Below, one piece after another: positions 25,158 to 35,720 of a DNA stretch of 64,000 nucleotides. The notes beneath the pieces are model-generated. The model did no database searches. It saw only the letters and a program-made list of their open reading frames with translations, and was not told the origin of the DNA. Source of the stretch: Tretioscincus oriximinensis (taxonomy: Eukaryota; Chordata; Lepidosauria; Squamata; Gymnophthalmidae); the NCBI GenBank assembly GCA_022410635.1, contig JAJVDF010000594.1:767733-831732 (forward strand), written 5' to 3'. Every line of letters starts with the position of its first letter. The stretch's first letter is position 1. The position numbers and the translations under genes were made by a program.

Positions 25158-26680
25158 AATTATTATGGCAATTGAAATCCTATAACCTAAAACAGACAGA
25201 TGCACACTATATCAGTTCTAAAGGAACTTCATTGGCCATTTGTTACCAAGCCAGTGCAAGGTTGGCATATAATGATTTGAACAATTTGAGCAACCAAATC
25301 CCCAAAGAAATGTACCCCAGGCTCTGCCATAAAGGCCCTCTTGATGACCCCATCAGCTGAAGCCCAATTGAAATGGGTCTAGTTTCCTCTAAACGTGCTT
25401 TGAATGAAAACATACACAAAGAAAAAAAAAGAGCTATCCTTCATATAATGCCATTTTGAACAGAATAGTTCGTTTTACCTGGTCACTTATGTGCAACTTC
25501 CTTTATACAATGCGGAACCATATTAAATAAAAACATGTTACAAAACTATTGGTCATTTAAGGAAACCATCAGCCAGTTTCAGTCCCTCTAATGTGATTAT
25601 GTAATGTAAATATAAGGGGCACAGCTACAAATAAGTTCTTTGTTTGCCTTCAACTCAGATCACTGGGTAGAATATTATTTTCCCTGCTAATCTGAGTGAC
25701 TGTTAAAGAAAACATATGGGCATAAGCCCACACAAGAATCTGGTGTTAAAGCTTCTCACTCTGTGTGTATGAGGGGGAGTAGCATGTCCCACCTTGTCTT
25801 CAGTGCAATGTTGTCTGTTTCTAACAAGATGTAGAACCTTGTTTTAATAAGAGGAAGAACCTAGTTTTGACACTTTGAGAATAGCCATTGTAAAGATGGT
25901 GTCTGGCCTGGGAAACCAGATCTTGGCAAAAAAATAAAANAAAATGAGACTCAGGAGCCTGGCCAAGTCTCTGAGATCTAGGAATTGATGACCTCTGAAT
26001 AGGTTAACCAGTAAAAAAGAGAGATGGGTGTGCCACATCTTTAGTGGGTGTGTCAAAGAGGAAATTTCAGCCGATGCAGCTTTTAAAGGCAATTCTTATG
26101 TTTTTTNCTGGCAACTCTACCTTTGAAAATCCTTCCTCCTCTCCATGGTCTCCTATAGATGTCGCCTTGATTCTCTTGTACCTGACAGTCATATGAATGC
26201 AAGAATGGATCATCATTGCTGTTCTTTGGGAAATTAGGATCAGGATGACCACATGCTTCCGTTCTGCTATGATTTCTAGTTTTTTTNAAAAAAATTAACT
26301 GAAATAAAAAGTCGTATGTGAGTGGTAGAAATATCTCCCGTAATGTCTTGTTGATGTTTGAAAACTCTTGTATTCTGAGACCATAAAGCTGTAGCAACAG
26401 CAAGAGGTTTGGGTCAAATCTTATCTAATTTCTGTCTTTATATTTTACAGTACTAACCCAATTTAGCAAGTTATTGAAACAAACACTGAAAATCGATTTT
26501 CTTCTAAATTAAATCCAACAGTCTGAAAGAACTGACATTGTCAGCACTATGAGTATGTCATAAAGGCTCAATATTTTACACACTTCATGAAGAATTTAGC
26601 ATCGTTTCTTGCAAATATACACTTGAAAAGATCAAACACATCCTAATTATTAAGATATTATCATTATAACATCCTTGACA
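25158..26680. other. No gene seen
   Basis: AT-rich. Single Ns lie in homopolymers at 25940, 26107 and 26287. Nothing recognised. Confidence 0.5.
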
Positions 26681-27066
26681 CTGATAGGCAGAAGAGTTAG
26701 GACATACAAGGGAAAGTATTTTTTTCACACAAAAATTGTTCTGTGTAATTTACTTCCAGAAGAGGTGGTGGAAACTAGCAGCCTCTTAAGACAGGATTAC
26801 ACAAATTCATGGAAGCCAAGGGTATAAATAGTTATTCGTCCCTCGCTGTTATGGTACTTCAAGAATACTTCTGTTATTCTATCTTGGAGGCAATATCAAG
26901 ATGGAGCAACAGGAAGCATTCCTGAAGGACCATTTGCAGGGAATCAAGAACAGATGAGAGTTTTGTTTTCTGCTTGAGATTGCCCAAGTACAATTGGTGN
27001 GCCATTTTGTGTGACAGAATGCTGGACTAGATGGGCTATTCACCAGGGTTCCCCTTATGTTCTTAT
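26681..27066 (+). mobile_element. LINE 3' fragment (CR1/L3-type)
   Basis: Follows the family text from the FF/LP coding end (GAAGAGGTGGTGGAAACTAG at 26760) through the 3' UTR to CTTATGTTCTTAT. It is well diverged, so an old copy. Confidence 0.8.
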
Positions 27067-27355
27067 TCTAGAAATGGAAGGAACTTGAAGCAGAGTCTCA
27101 TTATATAAGGTGTTCCTGGTAGCAATATCTGAATTTGAAATATTTGCTACTGCTAATATTACAAATTAGGCTGATTGAGTTAAAATAATGCNATGTTAAA
27201 TAATATAATCTTAGTAAAAACAGTTTTAGAAATATTTCAATATTGGCTCTGATCTCAGGCAGAAAGCAGGCAGAGAACATGTCTGTTATCCCTGCTCAGT
27301 TTCTTTGCAGATTTTGATACCATTTGTCATAGTAAGTTCTGAGTGAGAGGCGATG

Positions 27356-27560
27356 TGTTAAGAGGGAGGGAGAGATGGTGCAAGAGAGGAAGAAGGGGGA
27401 TGGAGGAGGCAAGGAAGGAGGGATGGGGTAGAGGAATGGATTTGACAAAGGAAGGAGGAAAGGATAGTGTAAAGAGGAGAGGGAGTGGCTAGAGGGATGA
27501 ATGGAGCAGGGAAGGGAAGGAATGGGGTGAGAAAGAAGATGATTTACGAGGGACAGAAGG
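27356..27560. repeat. Polypurine tract (GA-rich on plus strand)
   Basis: About 200 bases dominated by GGAAGGAGGG-like units. The minus-strand frame through it is Ser/Pro/Leu-rich and meaningless. Confidence 0.8.
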
Positions 27561-28974
27561 GGGCTGGGGCCTGTTGCATAATACAAGAGCAATGGGCTTA
27601 TTCCATGAGTTAATTATAACATGAAGTTAGGTAAATTGTAAGTAAAAATTACAAGAATACTTTATTATGATGCTAATAGTTAACCAAAATCACTAGTTTA
27701 TGCTGTTTGAACTGGAGGATTATGCTTCTTTAGATAAATTTGGTTTGGGTTGGTGCCAGAAATTTTGTAGAAGTTGTTATGGCACAACACTGTTACATGA
27801 AGTCCCCAACTGCTTCCATAATGCAAAAGGAGGCAACAGGCCAAACAAGGGGATGGGTTTGCTGAACCGTCCTTTATGTCACCAAATGTCTCTGAAGAAT
27901 TTGGTGGATACCTTGGCAGACCTCAAGCTGCACCACAGTAGTCTCATGAAAGATTAGGGTTCTCATCGGATTGCTTATGTCACTTGTGTGACTACATCTA
28001 GAGATCTTCTGGTCCTCTGGATCATATTTCACTCATCTTGTCCTATATTATTAAGTTTGGCAGAGGAAGCAACTGCTCAGCTCTATACCAATCTCTTTTT
28101 CTTGATGATCTCCAGAAGTGACTAAAGCACTACAGTGAATACAAGGCCACAAGGCGGTCTTGAGTGTATTGAACTGAATTTTACATAGTTGGACATCATG
28201 CTACACAGGTGACCACTATTAATCCCAAAGCAACTTAAACCAACTTTACCATATCCCTNTATGGCAAGATAAAGAAAAAATCTTTTCTTGGTAACTTGCA
28301 GAAGTCCAGCTGAGAGAGCATTTTATGCTTTGATGGCCAGCTTTATGAATTATTTCCCTAATATTCTCTGAAATAAGACAATGATTGTTAAATTTTCAAG
28401 TCTATTAAATATACTTGCATAAGAAAATTCTGTCAAATAATGGATTTGCTGTCTACTGATGGAGTCACTTGTTCAGAAGATCAGGGTTTTTTACAGTAAC
28501 AGTATTAACATTTTTAATGCAGGACCATGACTGTTTTGTCTTGCTGGCCCAGTTATATTTGACAAGAAAGGCAGGATGTGGGGTTGTACAGTATTAGAGA
28601 CAGTAGGTCATGATTTCCTATTTTCCAATTAATCATGCAGCCTGGAACTAGTGGGACTTTGCAGGGTTTGCACGGAATATTGTTGCACAAGCACAGTGAT
28701 CCTGGTGCTCTAGTGATGCTCAATCTAATGTTCAAGCCCATTACACCCCCACTCGCTGCCTTGAACTTAAGTGGCCAGCTGGGACACAGGAAGCAGCAAT
28801 GGGTGAGGAACATTCAAGTTCAATTTACCTTGTGCGCTCAACTGCTTTTACTGTTAAAGACAGCTGGACTTGCAAGATGGCTTCAGTTGTGATTGGGAGG
28901 TTCACTAACAGGAAACTTTAGTTCGATACAAGTCTGTTATACTGTATTTTACATTAATATTTTACATAGACAAA
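27561..28974. other. No gene seen
   Basis: No repeat family or coding motif recognised. The frames near 27700-27957 and 28553-28892 show no conserved features. Confidence 0.45.
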
Positions 28975-28977
28975 TGG

Positions 28978-29285
28978 TAAATGTGTCTACTGCTTTTATG
29001 TGCTGTAGCCCAACTCTTGGTGATTCCATGGACCATAATAGTCTCTTCTATACTATATTGTCTTTCAAAATATGCCCAAGTGCATGTCTGTCAATCCACC
29101 CCATTTTATACTCTGATGTCCCTTTCTCCTCTTGCCTTCAATTTTTACCAGCATCTGAGTCTTTTCCAGTGAGTCCCATGTTCTCATTATGTGGCTAAAA
29201 TATTTGAGCTTCAGCTTCAGTATTTGTCCTTCCAATGAACAGTCACCATTGATTTCCTTTAGTATTACTGTATTATCTCTATTCC
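28978..29285 (-). mobile_element. RTE-BovB LINE 3' fragment
   Basis: The reverse complement contains LKLKLKYFSHIMR (coding 29182-29220) preceded by an ILKEINGDCSLEGQ-like stretch. A GGCAAGAGGAGAAAGGG region and a GTCCATGGAATCACCAAGAG end follow, the standard layout of the BovB ORF C-terminus and 3' end. BovB is abundant in squamates and ruminants and is a known case of horizontal transfer. The copy is broken by frameshifts and truncated upstream. Confidence 0.75.
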
Positions 29286-29930
29286 TTTAGTATAACTTCT
29301 ATTATTTCTATTGATTATGAATAAATATATGTACCTGTATANACGTAAAATAATAATAATCTGCACTGAAGTCCAGTTATAGGATGTGTGTGTGTGTATA
29401 AATTAACCACTAAAGAATGAGTAAAAACAGTGGAAAGAAAAGCTTTTTATCACTTTAAAATCTGTCCCCCAAAGCAACTAAGATTTGTGAGTTCCGCATC
29501 TCAAATTCATTCCTTCTAATTATAGTCTGTTTGTTGTTTCTTGTTTTCACCAATTAATGTTTCATTACAGGAAATAATTTTTGATGGTAGGCCTACGGCA
29601 ACACCCAGCATGAACACTTCCGATCTCTTCTGCTAATACTGCTAACCTTGTGTAGAACCTTTATTAATCTATTTAGGGCTACTGCTGCTGCTATGAAAAG
29701 GTTCCATCTTTGTAAAAATAAGTGTGCAAAACAATCATGACAAACAANGAGTATTGTTATGCTATTTTCATTTTTATCCTGACTTTGGCTTTTCCTTGCT
29801 CCGTCCTGTTGAGCAACCAGTTATAGAACGTCGAGGCAAGATTAAGTAATGACTGCCCACTCAATTGATCAACCACTATTCATCAATCAGTTGCAACCCC
29901 ACTGCTTCAGCATTCTTCATGGCATCAAGA
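29286..29930. other. No gene seen
   Basis: AT-rich, with a (GT)n stretch near 29385-29397. Nothing else recognised. Confidence 0.5.
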
Positions 29931-29934
29931 GCTG

Positions 29935-30056
29935 TTTACCACCACCTTTTCTGGGAGTAAATTCCACAGTCCAATGATAGTCTGGGTGAAAAAATACTTT
30001 CCCTTATATGTCCTAACTCTTCTGTCCATCACCTTCAATAAATGCCCCCTGATTGT
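29935..30056 (-). mobile_element. LINE fragment (CR1/L3-type), ORF2 C-terminal coding remnant
   Basis: TTCTGGGAGTAAATTCCACA and GTCTGGGTGAAAAAATACTT match the segment coding FTQRVxGLWNxLP in the longer copies. It has neither the 3' UTR nor the octamers. Confidence 0.75.
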
Positions 30057-30538
30057 TTCTTTTTATTATTATTAGTATAAACTAGTTGCGTTGTACTTAT
30101 TTATAATTTTAAGAACAAAAGAACATCATGTCATGGTGACAAATAGTCTAATATGGAAAACTATAGTCACAGCCTGACCTGTAGGCAAGTGAGCCTTCAG
30201 TACCCTATAGCTACTTCTGTATGCTATAGTACCCTATAGCTACCTCTTTGAATTCAGAGGTGTGGAGTAGGGGCTATGATAGACTTGCCATTCNTCTCAT
30301 TGTAGTTCTCTGTCTGCTTGCAACCTACAGTCTTTCATAAATCGAATATTCCTGTTAAATTTTCTCCTATTTAAAACAGTATCATGATTTTTCTTTGATA
30401 ATTAAGAACTAATTTTATTATGTTTCAAGTAGGGAAAAAGAAACAAATAAACTTTCTGCATTTACCTTATACGATCTGGATCCCATGAGACCATCTGGAT
30501 ATGATCACAGGCAAAGTTCAGTAAGGAACAGTCTGGAG

Positions 30539-30735
30539 CAGACCTGGACAAGGGGCGGCCCNAGGGCCACATGCGGCCCTCCTACTGTCTCTGACCGGCC
30601 CGCCCGGCCCGGCCCGCTTAGCTCAGAGTTATATACAGTATTGGGTAGAACTGAGTTAACTATATTAATCCGNCCCTCTAAAACTACCCCAATTTCTCAT
30701 GCGGCCCCTTGGGAAAAATTAATTGCCCACCCCTG
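30539..30735 (+). mobile_element. Non-autonomous hAT element with perfect 8-bp target duplication
   Basis: The element begins CAGACCTGGACAAGGGGCGG and ends CACCCCTG. GTCTGGAG flanks it on both sides (30531-30538 and 30736-30743). Ends of the form CAGxxx...CCCTG with an 8-bp duplication are diagnostic of hAT. It has GC-rich first and last parts and no transposase. Confidence 0.85.
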
Positions 30736-30743
30736 GTCTGGAG

Positions 30744-31422
30744 CATAGCAACACTGTTCCAGCCCAAGCTGGTCCCAAAGCTAGTATGAGTTTGAAGCTG
30801 AGATTTAAAGGTTCTGACAAATGTCCCTGGAGATCATAGGAGAACTATTTCAGCGGTACAATAACTTGCACAACCAAATTAGGTATCCCTGTAAACTGGA
30901 GCATGGAGATGTGTACTTTTCTTCTTTTTCCAGACTAGGCCCACTAGCATGCTGGAAGTCTCAATATCAGAATCAGTCCAGATCACATAACATCCTGTGT
31001 TTACAGAGCATTGAATCCACACCAGTATTGGGATGCTGATTAATGGTGAGTGCAGGAAGGCCCTAATTCTGAATGAAAGTTATAGTGAAGATCTATCCTC
31101 CTCCTCTTCCTCTTCCTCCTCCTCTTCTTCCTCTTCTTCTTCCTCTTCTTCTATGTATCCATGATTCTAGAATAGTTCAACAGTCTTGAAATGGATGGAA
31201 GGGGGAAAAATCTAGTGTATCTTAAGAATTATCCAGCAAATAGTTTGACCCTAACATGTCATACTTTCTGAGCAAATTTAAGATGAGCAAATTTAAGATA
31301 AATTTAACTGTATTACTCGGATTCGGATAAAATAATATTTTTTCATTAGACCATGTCTGTATGTTTTGCAACTGTAACAAAATAGTTATTAACATAATTT
31401 CTGTATGGTAATTATATTAAAT
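30744..31422. other. No gene seen apart from a pyrimidine microsatellite
   Basis: Nothing recognised besides the TCC/TTC run at 31096-31152. Confidence 0.5.
31096..31152. repeat. (CCT/CTT)n pyrimidine microsatellite
   Basis: About 57 bases of CCT and CTT triplets. Confidence 0.9.
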
Positions 31423-31504
31423 TATACTGCTCAAAACAATTAAGGGAACACATTAACATAACATGTTATGCTGAAGTGTTCCCTTAATTGTTNTGAGCAG
31501 TATA
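31423..31504. mobile_element. Tc1-like palindromic MITE, copy 1
   Basis: TATACTGCTCAAAACAATTA and the matching complement at the right end form about 28-bp arms around a short AACATGTT-type centre. TA at both borders fits Tc1/mariner targeting. It is one of three such copies (also 38.93 and 46.96 kb). Confidence 0.85.
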
Positions 31505-32528
31505 TTTTCTTGGGCACATACCTATTCCTTTTAGACTAAAATAGCAGCATTAAGAAAATGAGAGGAATTCTGTGATAACCATTTATAAAGTTTAAATATC
31601 ATGCTGATGTTGCCCCTTGCTTCATATTTTATAAAAATTGTGAAAATCTAGCTCAGGGTTATTTCTGTGTGTACTTCTCTATATATGCACAGAATACACT
31701 AAATGTTTAAATACGCACTGTGTGAATGTCTTGCCCATGGTAACCAAGATGTAGAACCAATATGTGCCTTTTGCTGTTAAGNTACAATACTACATACAGA
31801 CTTTCCTTCTCAAACACTGTACAAATATAGTTTTGTGACGTATTATAATGACACAGATTGATATTCCATTGATTTCAGTGTAATCAAAGTTCCTACAAGT
31901 TTCATTTGACAGCAAGGGTGAAGCACATTCATCACTCTTCAGTAATAACTTTATAATGATGTCAGTTTCTGAAACTCCTACCACCAGAAGTCCTTCCCAA
32001 TGGAAGGAATAAGTGATAACATTATTTACCAGAGATTTGTTCCACCCAGAACCTCATTATACAATAATCCTGAACACAACCACAAGGGTGAAGGAAAGGC
32101 TTTGAGTGCAGCTATTATACAAAGTGGTGTTATACAATTAAACTTATTGCCTATCAGGGATTGAGAAAATTGTGAAAGCTCCAAGAAGCTGAACTGATCT
32201 GCAAACTTGAGGTCACCCAGTCCATCAAAATAAATAAATAAAAACTGTAAAGGTTATGGATATGTTCAATGACATGTTAAAGCCGAGTGACCCAGCACCC
32301 AATGCTAGTCAAGGCATAATTGTGTGGGGAAAAGGAGGCCTGTACTAAGGGAGTCATGAAGGCAAAGAAGTAAAGGCTAGCATTACAACACAGTTCAAAA
32401 GAGAGGGCCATGGCCTATCTATTAGAGCAAGTTGTTAAGACTGTTTTAGAGAGAATATTCATTTCATTGGCTAGGTAAAGAATTCNTTACACACTCAAGG
32501 ATTTTGCACAAAAATGGGACACTGAAAC
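31505..32528. other. No gene seen
   Basis: Short frames only; no repeat recognised. Confidence 0.5.
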
Positions 32529-32735
32529 TTGACATTCTGGTGTAATGGTTAAAGTGTCTTATCTGGAAGTCTCCCATTTTCATTCTGCATTCCACCACAA
32601 GGCCAGCTGGTCACCTTGGGGTAGTCACAGTACTTTAGAGCTCTCTCAGCCCCACTGACTTCACAAGATGTCTGTTGTGGCTTTGAGTCACTTCAAGGTT
32701 GAGAAAAGTGGGGTATAAACACCAGTTCTTCATCT
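32529..32735 (+). mobile_element. tRNA-derived SINE, degraded
   Basis: The A box TGGTGTAATGG lies at 32538-32548. The B-box region is degraded (CCCATTTTCATTCTGC). The body has GCTCTCTCAGCCCCACTGAC and the tail reads TTTGAGTCACTTCAAGGTTG, then GGGGTATAAACACC. The tail is like that of the 12.9 kb SINE. Confidence 0.8.
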
Positions 32736-34190
32736 ACATTGGAGCAATTAAAGATGGCTTTTCTTTTATCATATGGCTCACTGAGGTCTGACTGAGAGGA
32801 TTTTCTCATATAATTTTCTTTGACTTTAGTTACCCATTTATACTATTTACAGGAACAATAATGAATGAAAGACAGTATCTAAGATATTCATATGATAGCA
32901 CAATACATGCCAAGTTAAACGATCTGTAAAAATCACTCATGTTTCCTCTCCCACCCAGCCCTGTGAAATTCTACAAAGGAACTCTGCAGGTATTTCAAAA
33001 ATGCCTTGCTGAAAAGGAAAAACTAATTAATCTATTTGATTTCCCCCAGTGAATCGCCCAAGGCTGTTATATCTAGGTAGTAGAAATGAATTGTTAATCC
33101 AGGTTTCTCTCAGAGCTACTCAGAAGCTAATGTACATTTTGAATAAATAATTTTGTTTTGAATTGTCCCTCATAGATCACTACTTTGTCTTGGCAGAGGG
33201 GCGCGTGTAGTTCAGTAAAGCTATGGGATATGTCATGCAGTGCTGCCTAAGGTAGACTGANTATAGTGGGACGTTTGGATGAAGGGTGGCCACTGAAGGT
33301 GTCCATTCCAGCATCCTTGCAAAGAAAACCCCATGGACTATAGCAAAAAGGTTAAAAGACCATATGATGAATTCCCTCCAGCTGATAGCTATCCTTTATA
33401 TTATTGTGGAAGAATGGTGAGCAATTACAAAAAATATGAAGTAGCTTGGTCAAGTCCGTAAACGGGATGTGTCTGCTGCTGAAAGGAAAATGTAATTCTG
33501 TAAGGAACAATATTGCATAAGTGCAAGATATGCAAGATATTTGTACCAAGGTAAGCTGAATATGGTCAAACATGACATGCTGGAATGGTAAAGTAAGATT
33601 ACCATTATGGGTAAGAATGATGAATACCATATAAAAACGGAGTCAGCCCTCAGAATCAATTTTTAAAAAAAATCTCCATTTGAATCCAAAGCAAAATGCT
33701 TTATATAACAAGAGTAATAGTCTGTTCCCTAACTGCGGATGCAGAAGAGATTGAATTTGGCCAAATTTTACTGAAATCAATGCCCCCCCAAAAAATCCAC
33801 TTTCATTGTAGGTGATAAAATGCTAAAATGAGAAATTGGAAAGATAACTGGAAAACACCTGATTACAATTTGGTATGAACCAACGTAATATCACTATTAC
33901 TTCAGCTCATACCCATATTTCAACACTATGTATAAATAACGCAATACAAATCACTCCTCAAGATTCTACAGAAACAAGCTTAAAGAATTTTTTGATGTTT
34001 TACACATATCCCGGGGAGGAAAGTGTAATCTTGCTGAGNATTATGTTGTGATACTAACATCACATTTCTGGTGACTTATATACCAGCACATAATTCTAGT
34101 TCCAGGTTAATATTGGCATAGTGGCCTTATCAAAATGAAAATTCTGAATTCAAAAGAATATGTCATCTTTAAAAGAATGTTCTCTGACTT
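32736..34190. other. No gene seen
   Basis: AT-rich. Frames at 33352-33659 (minus) have no recognised motif. Confidence 0.5.
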
Positions 34191-34196
34191 CAGGTA

Positions 34197-34248
34197 CTGA
34201 AGTGTACAAAATCATGCATGGGATGGATAGGGTGACTAGAGAAAAATG
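34197..34248 (+). mobile_element. LINE 3' fragment (CR1/L3-type), left part, interrupted at 34248
   Basis: ACTGAAGTGTACAAAATCAT and the following bases encode the EVYKIMHGMDRV-type ORF2 end. It is interrupted by the Penelope-like insertion and continues at 34665. Confidence 0.85.
34236..34248. repeat. 13-bp target-site duplication, left copy
   Basis: CTAGAGAAAAATG, identical to 34665-34677. It lies inside the LINE coding sequence and marks the borders of the Penelope-like insertion. Confidence 0.8.
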
Positions 34249-34342
34249 GTAGTCAATTTCAGAGAAATAGCCGTGTTAGTCTAGCAGAAAGTCCAGCAAA
34301 AGAGCTAGCAGCACTTTGAGACTAACTTGAGAAAAGTGGTTG

Positions 34343-34376
34343 GCATAAGCTTTCGTAGACAGGTCTACTTCTTCAG
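34343..34376 (-). ncRNA. Hammerhead-ribozyme-like core (minus strand, copy A)
   Basis: Reverse complement of the motif at 34585-34618: CTGAAGA box, 6-bp stem, GAAA, then GC-TTAT-GC. It lies in the left palindrome arm. Confidence 0.4.
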
Positions 34377-34476
34377 ATGCTTATCCACTTTTCTCAAGTT
34401 AGTCTCAAAGTGCTGCTAGCTCCTTTGCTGGACTTTCTGCTAGACTAACACGGCTATTTCTCTGAAATTGACTACC

Positions 34477-34596
34477 ATGGAAAGCGCCAATATTAGCCGA
34501 ATGGAGTGGAAATCCATCAACCTCTCCAGGACTCTTGCTCAGGTACAGACAGATATAATCTTTCTTAAACAATGCAAACAGCATCTGAAGAAGTAG
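34477..34596 (+). pseudogene. Short ORF start of a Penelope-like element, joined to its 3' end by an internal deletion
   Basis: The ATG at 34477 opens 39 codons, MESANISRMEWKSINLSRTL onward, including a DIIFLKQC stretch, ending at TAG within the hammerhead-like motif. PLE proteins have a poorly conserved N-terminus before the RT and GIY-YIG domains, and neither domain is present here. The likely history is a large internal deletion that joins the N-terminal coding start to the 3' unit, giving a non-autonomous derivative. The assignment to PLE is inference from context. The peptide itself is too short to identify. Confidence 0.35.
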
Positions 34597-34618
34597 ACCT
34601 GTCTACGAAAGCTTATGC
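34585..34618 (+). ncRNA. Hammerhead-ribozyme-like core (plus strand, copy A)
   Basis: CTGAAGA (34585-34591), one extra A, then a perfect 6-bp stem GTAGAC-CT-GTCTAC (34593-34606), GAAA (34607-34610) and a tiny helix GC-TTAT-GC (34611-34618). These are the conserved boxes of a type I hammerhead with a minimal helix III. The next base is C where active hammerheads have U (position 16.1), and the extra A lies at the start of helix II, so self-cleavage of this copy is doubtful. Confidence 0.45.
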
Positions 34619-34664
34619 CAACCACTTTTCTCAAGTTAGTCTCAAAGTGCTGCTAGCTCCTTTG

Positions 34665-35096
34665 CTAGAGAAAAATGTTTTCTCTTATCACACAACACTA
34701 GGACCAGAGGGCACTCCTTAAAACTGTTGGGTAGAAAAGTGAGAACAGACAAAGGAAAGTATTTTTTCACCCAGAGGGTCATTGGCCTCTGGAATTTACT
34801 TCCAGAAGAGGTGGTGGTAGCTAACAGCTTGGATAGCTACAAGACAGGACTAGGCAGGTTTATGGACACCAAGGGTATAAATGGGTACTAGAACGAATGC
34901 CTGGATGTTGACTCCGNGATGGAGCACCAGGCAGGACTCCTGAAATACCATTTGCAGGTCATGAACTGGTGCATATTTTGTTTTCCTCTGTTCAGACTGC
35001 CCAGGTGCATCTGGTGGGCCTCTGTGTGAGATAGAATGCTGGACTAGATGGGCTCTGGCCCGATCCGGTATGGCTCTTCTTATGTTCTCATGTATC
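34665..35096 (+). mobile_element. LINE 3' fragment (CR1/L3-type), right part
   Basis: Continues from 34248 with CTAGAGAAAAATGTTTTCTC, the FFTQRVIGLW-type coding end (34755-34800), the 3' UTR, and a single TTCTTATG-like end at 35083-35093. Confidence 0.9.
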
Positions 35097-35702
35097 TTAA
35101 ATGAGTAAAAGGTGGCTGAGACAATAAGGGCACAAATAAGAAGGTTAGAGTACGAATTTTCCTGGAGCCAGATCTCAACTTTGGAAAACTGCTCAGTCTA
35201 CTATCCTATGCTGTTTTGTGTAAAACAAATTAATTTATATCACAGAAAATAGCACAGCTGTTAAAACACTGAGAATCAATTGTTTCCTACTGCAAATATA
35301 CATTCTGCAAGCAAGAATTTCAGGACATAGTAATTTGTGATTTTTCCTATAAAAACAAATTTAGAAAGACCATTTGGTAGTCAAGTAGTGTGAACTTTTT
35401 CACTTTAGTTTAATTAGAACCCCAACTCCTGTTTTTATGTAAATGTAACAAAAATTAGTGTTTGAACAGCAGGGCGTGGGAAATGGAGCTAATTAAAGGA
35501 TTGCAGAAAAATAGCATCAAGATTCAAACTTTAATGAGTAATATAAAAATTTATTCAAAGACATTCTAACATATATGTTGTTCATTTTAATACTAAGTTC
35601 TGGCTGGAAATCATATTGATGCTGACATAATGATGCTTTTTAAAGGAATCAATTACCAATATTCCAGGACTAACTGAAAATGGAGTGTCAGCACATGGTT
35701 TA
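35097..35702. other. No gene seen
   Basis: AT-rich; nothing recognised. Confidence 0.5.
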
Positions 35703-35720
35703 AGTTTTAGGGCCCATTCA

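Larger units (their letters stand above)
34249..34664. mobile_element. Penelope-like (PLE) fold-back insertion, copy A
   Basis: Inside a LINE and between perfect 13-bp direct repeats. The first about 230 bases form a palindrome: the left arm starts TAGTCAATTTCAGAGAAATA and the right arm ends with its complement near 34475. It is followed by about 100 bases of body and a second, plus-oriented copy of the terminal unit (CATCTGAAGAAGTAGACC ... GCTAGCTCCTTTGCT). The unit includes a hammerhead-like core, once on each strand. Inverted and tandem terminal units, variable target duplications of about this size and hammerhead motifs are known features of Penelope-like retroelements, which is why I make this call. 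A short N-terminal coding piece is described separately. Confidence 0.55.

Noticed and set aside
27296..27592. 98-codon Ser/Pro-rich minus-strand frame
   Set aside because: Same cause: GA-rich simple sequence.
34249..34664. hAT or Tc1 transposon explanation of the fold-back element
   Set aside because: Flanking duplications are 13 bp rather than 8 or TA, and the copies have different turn-around points.
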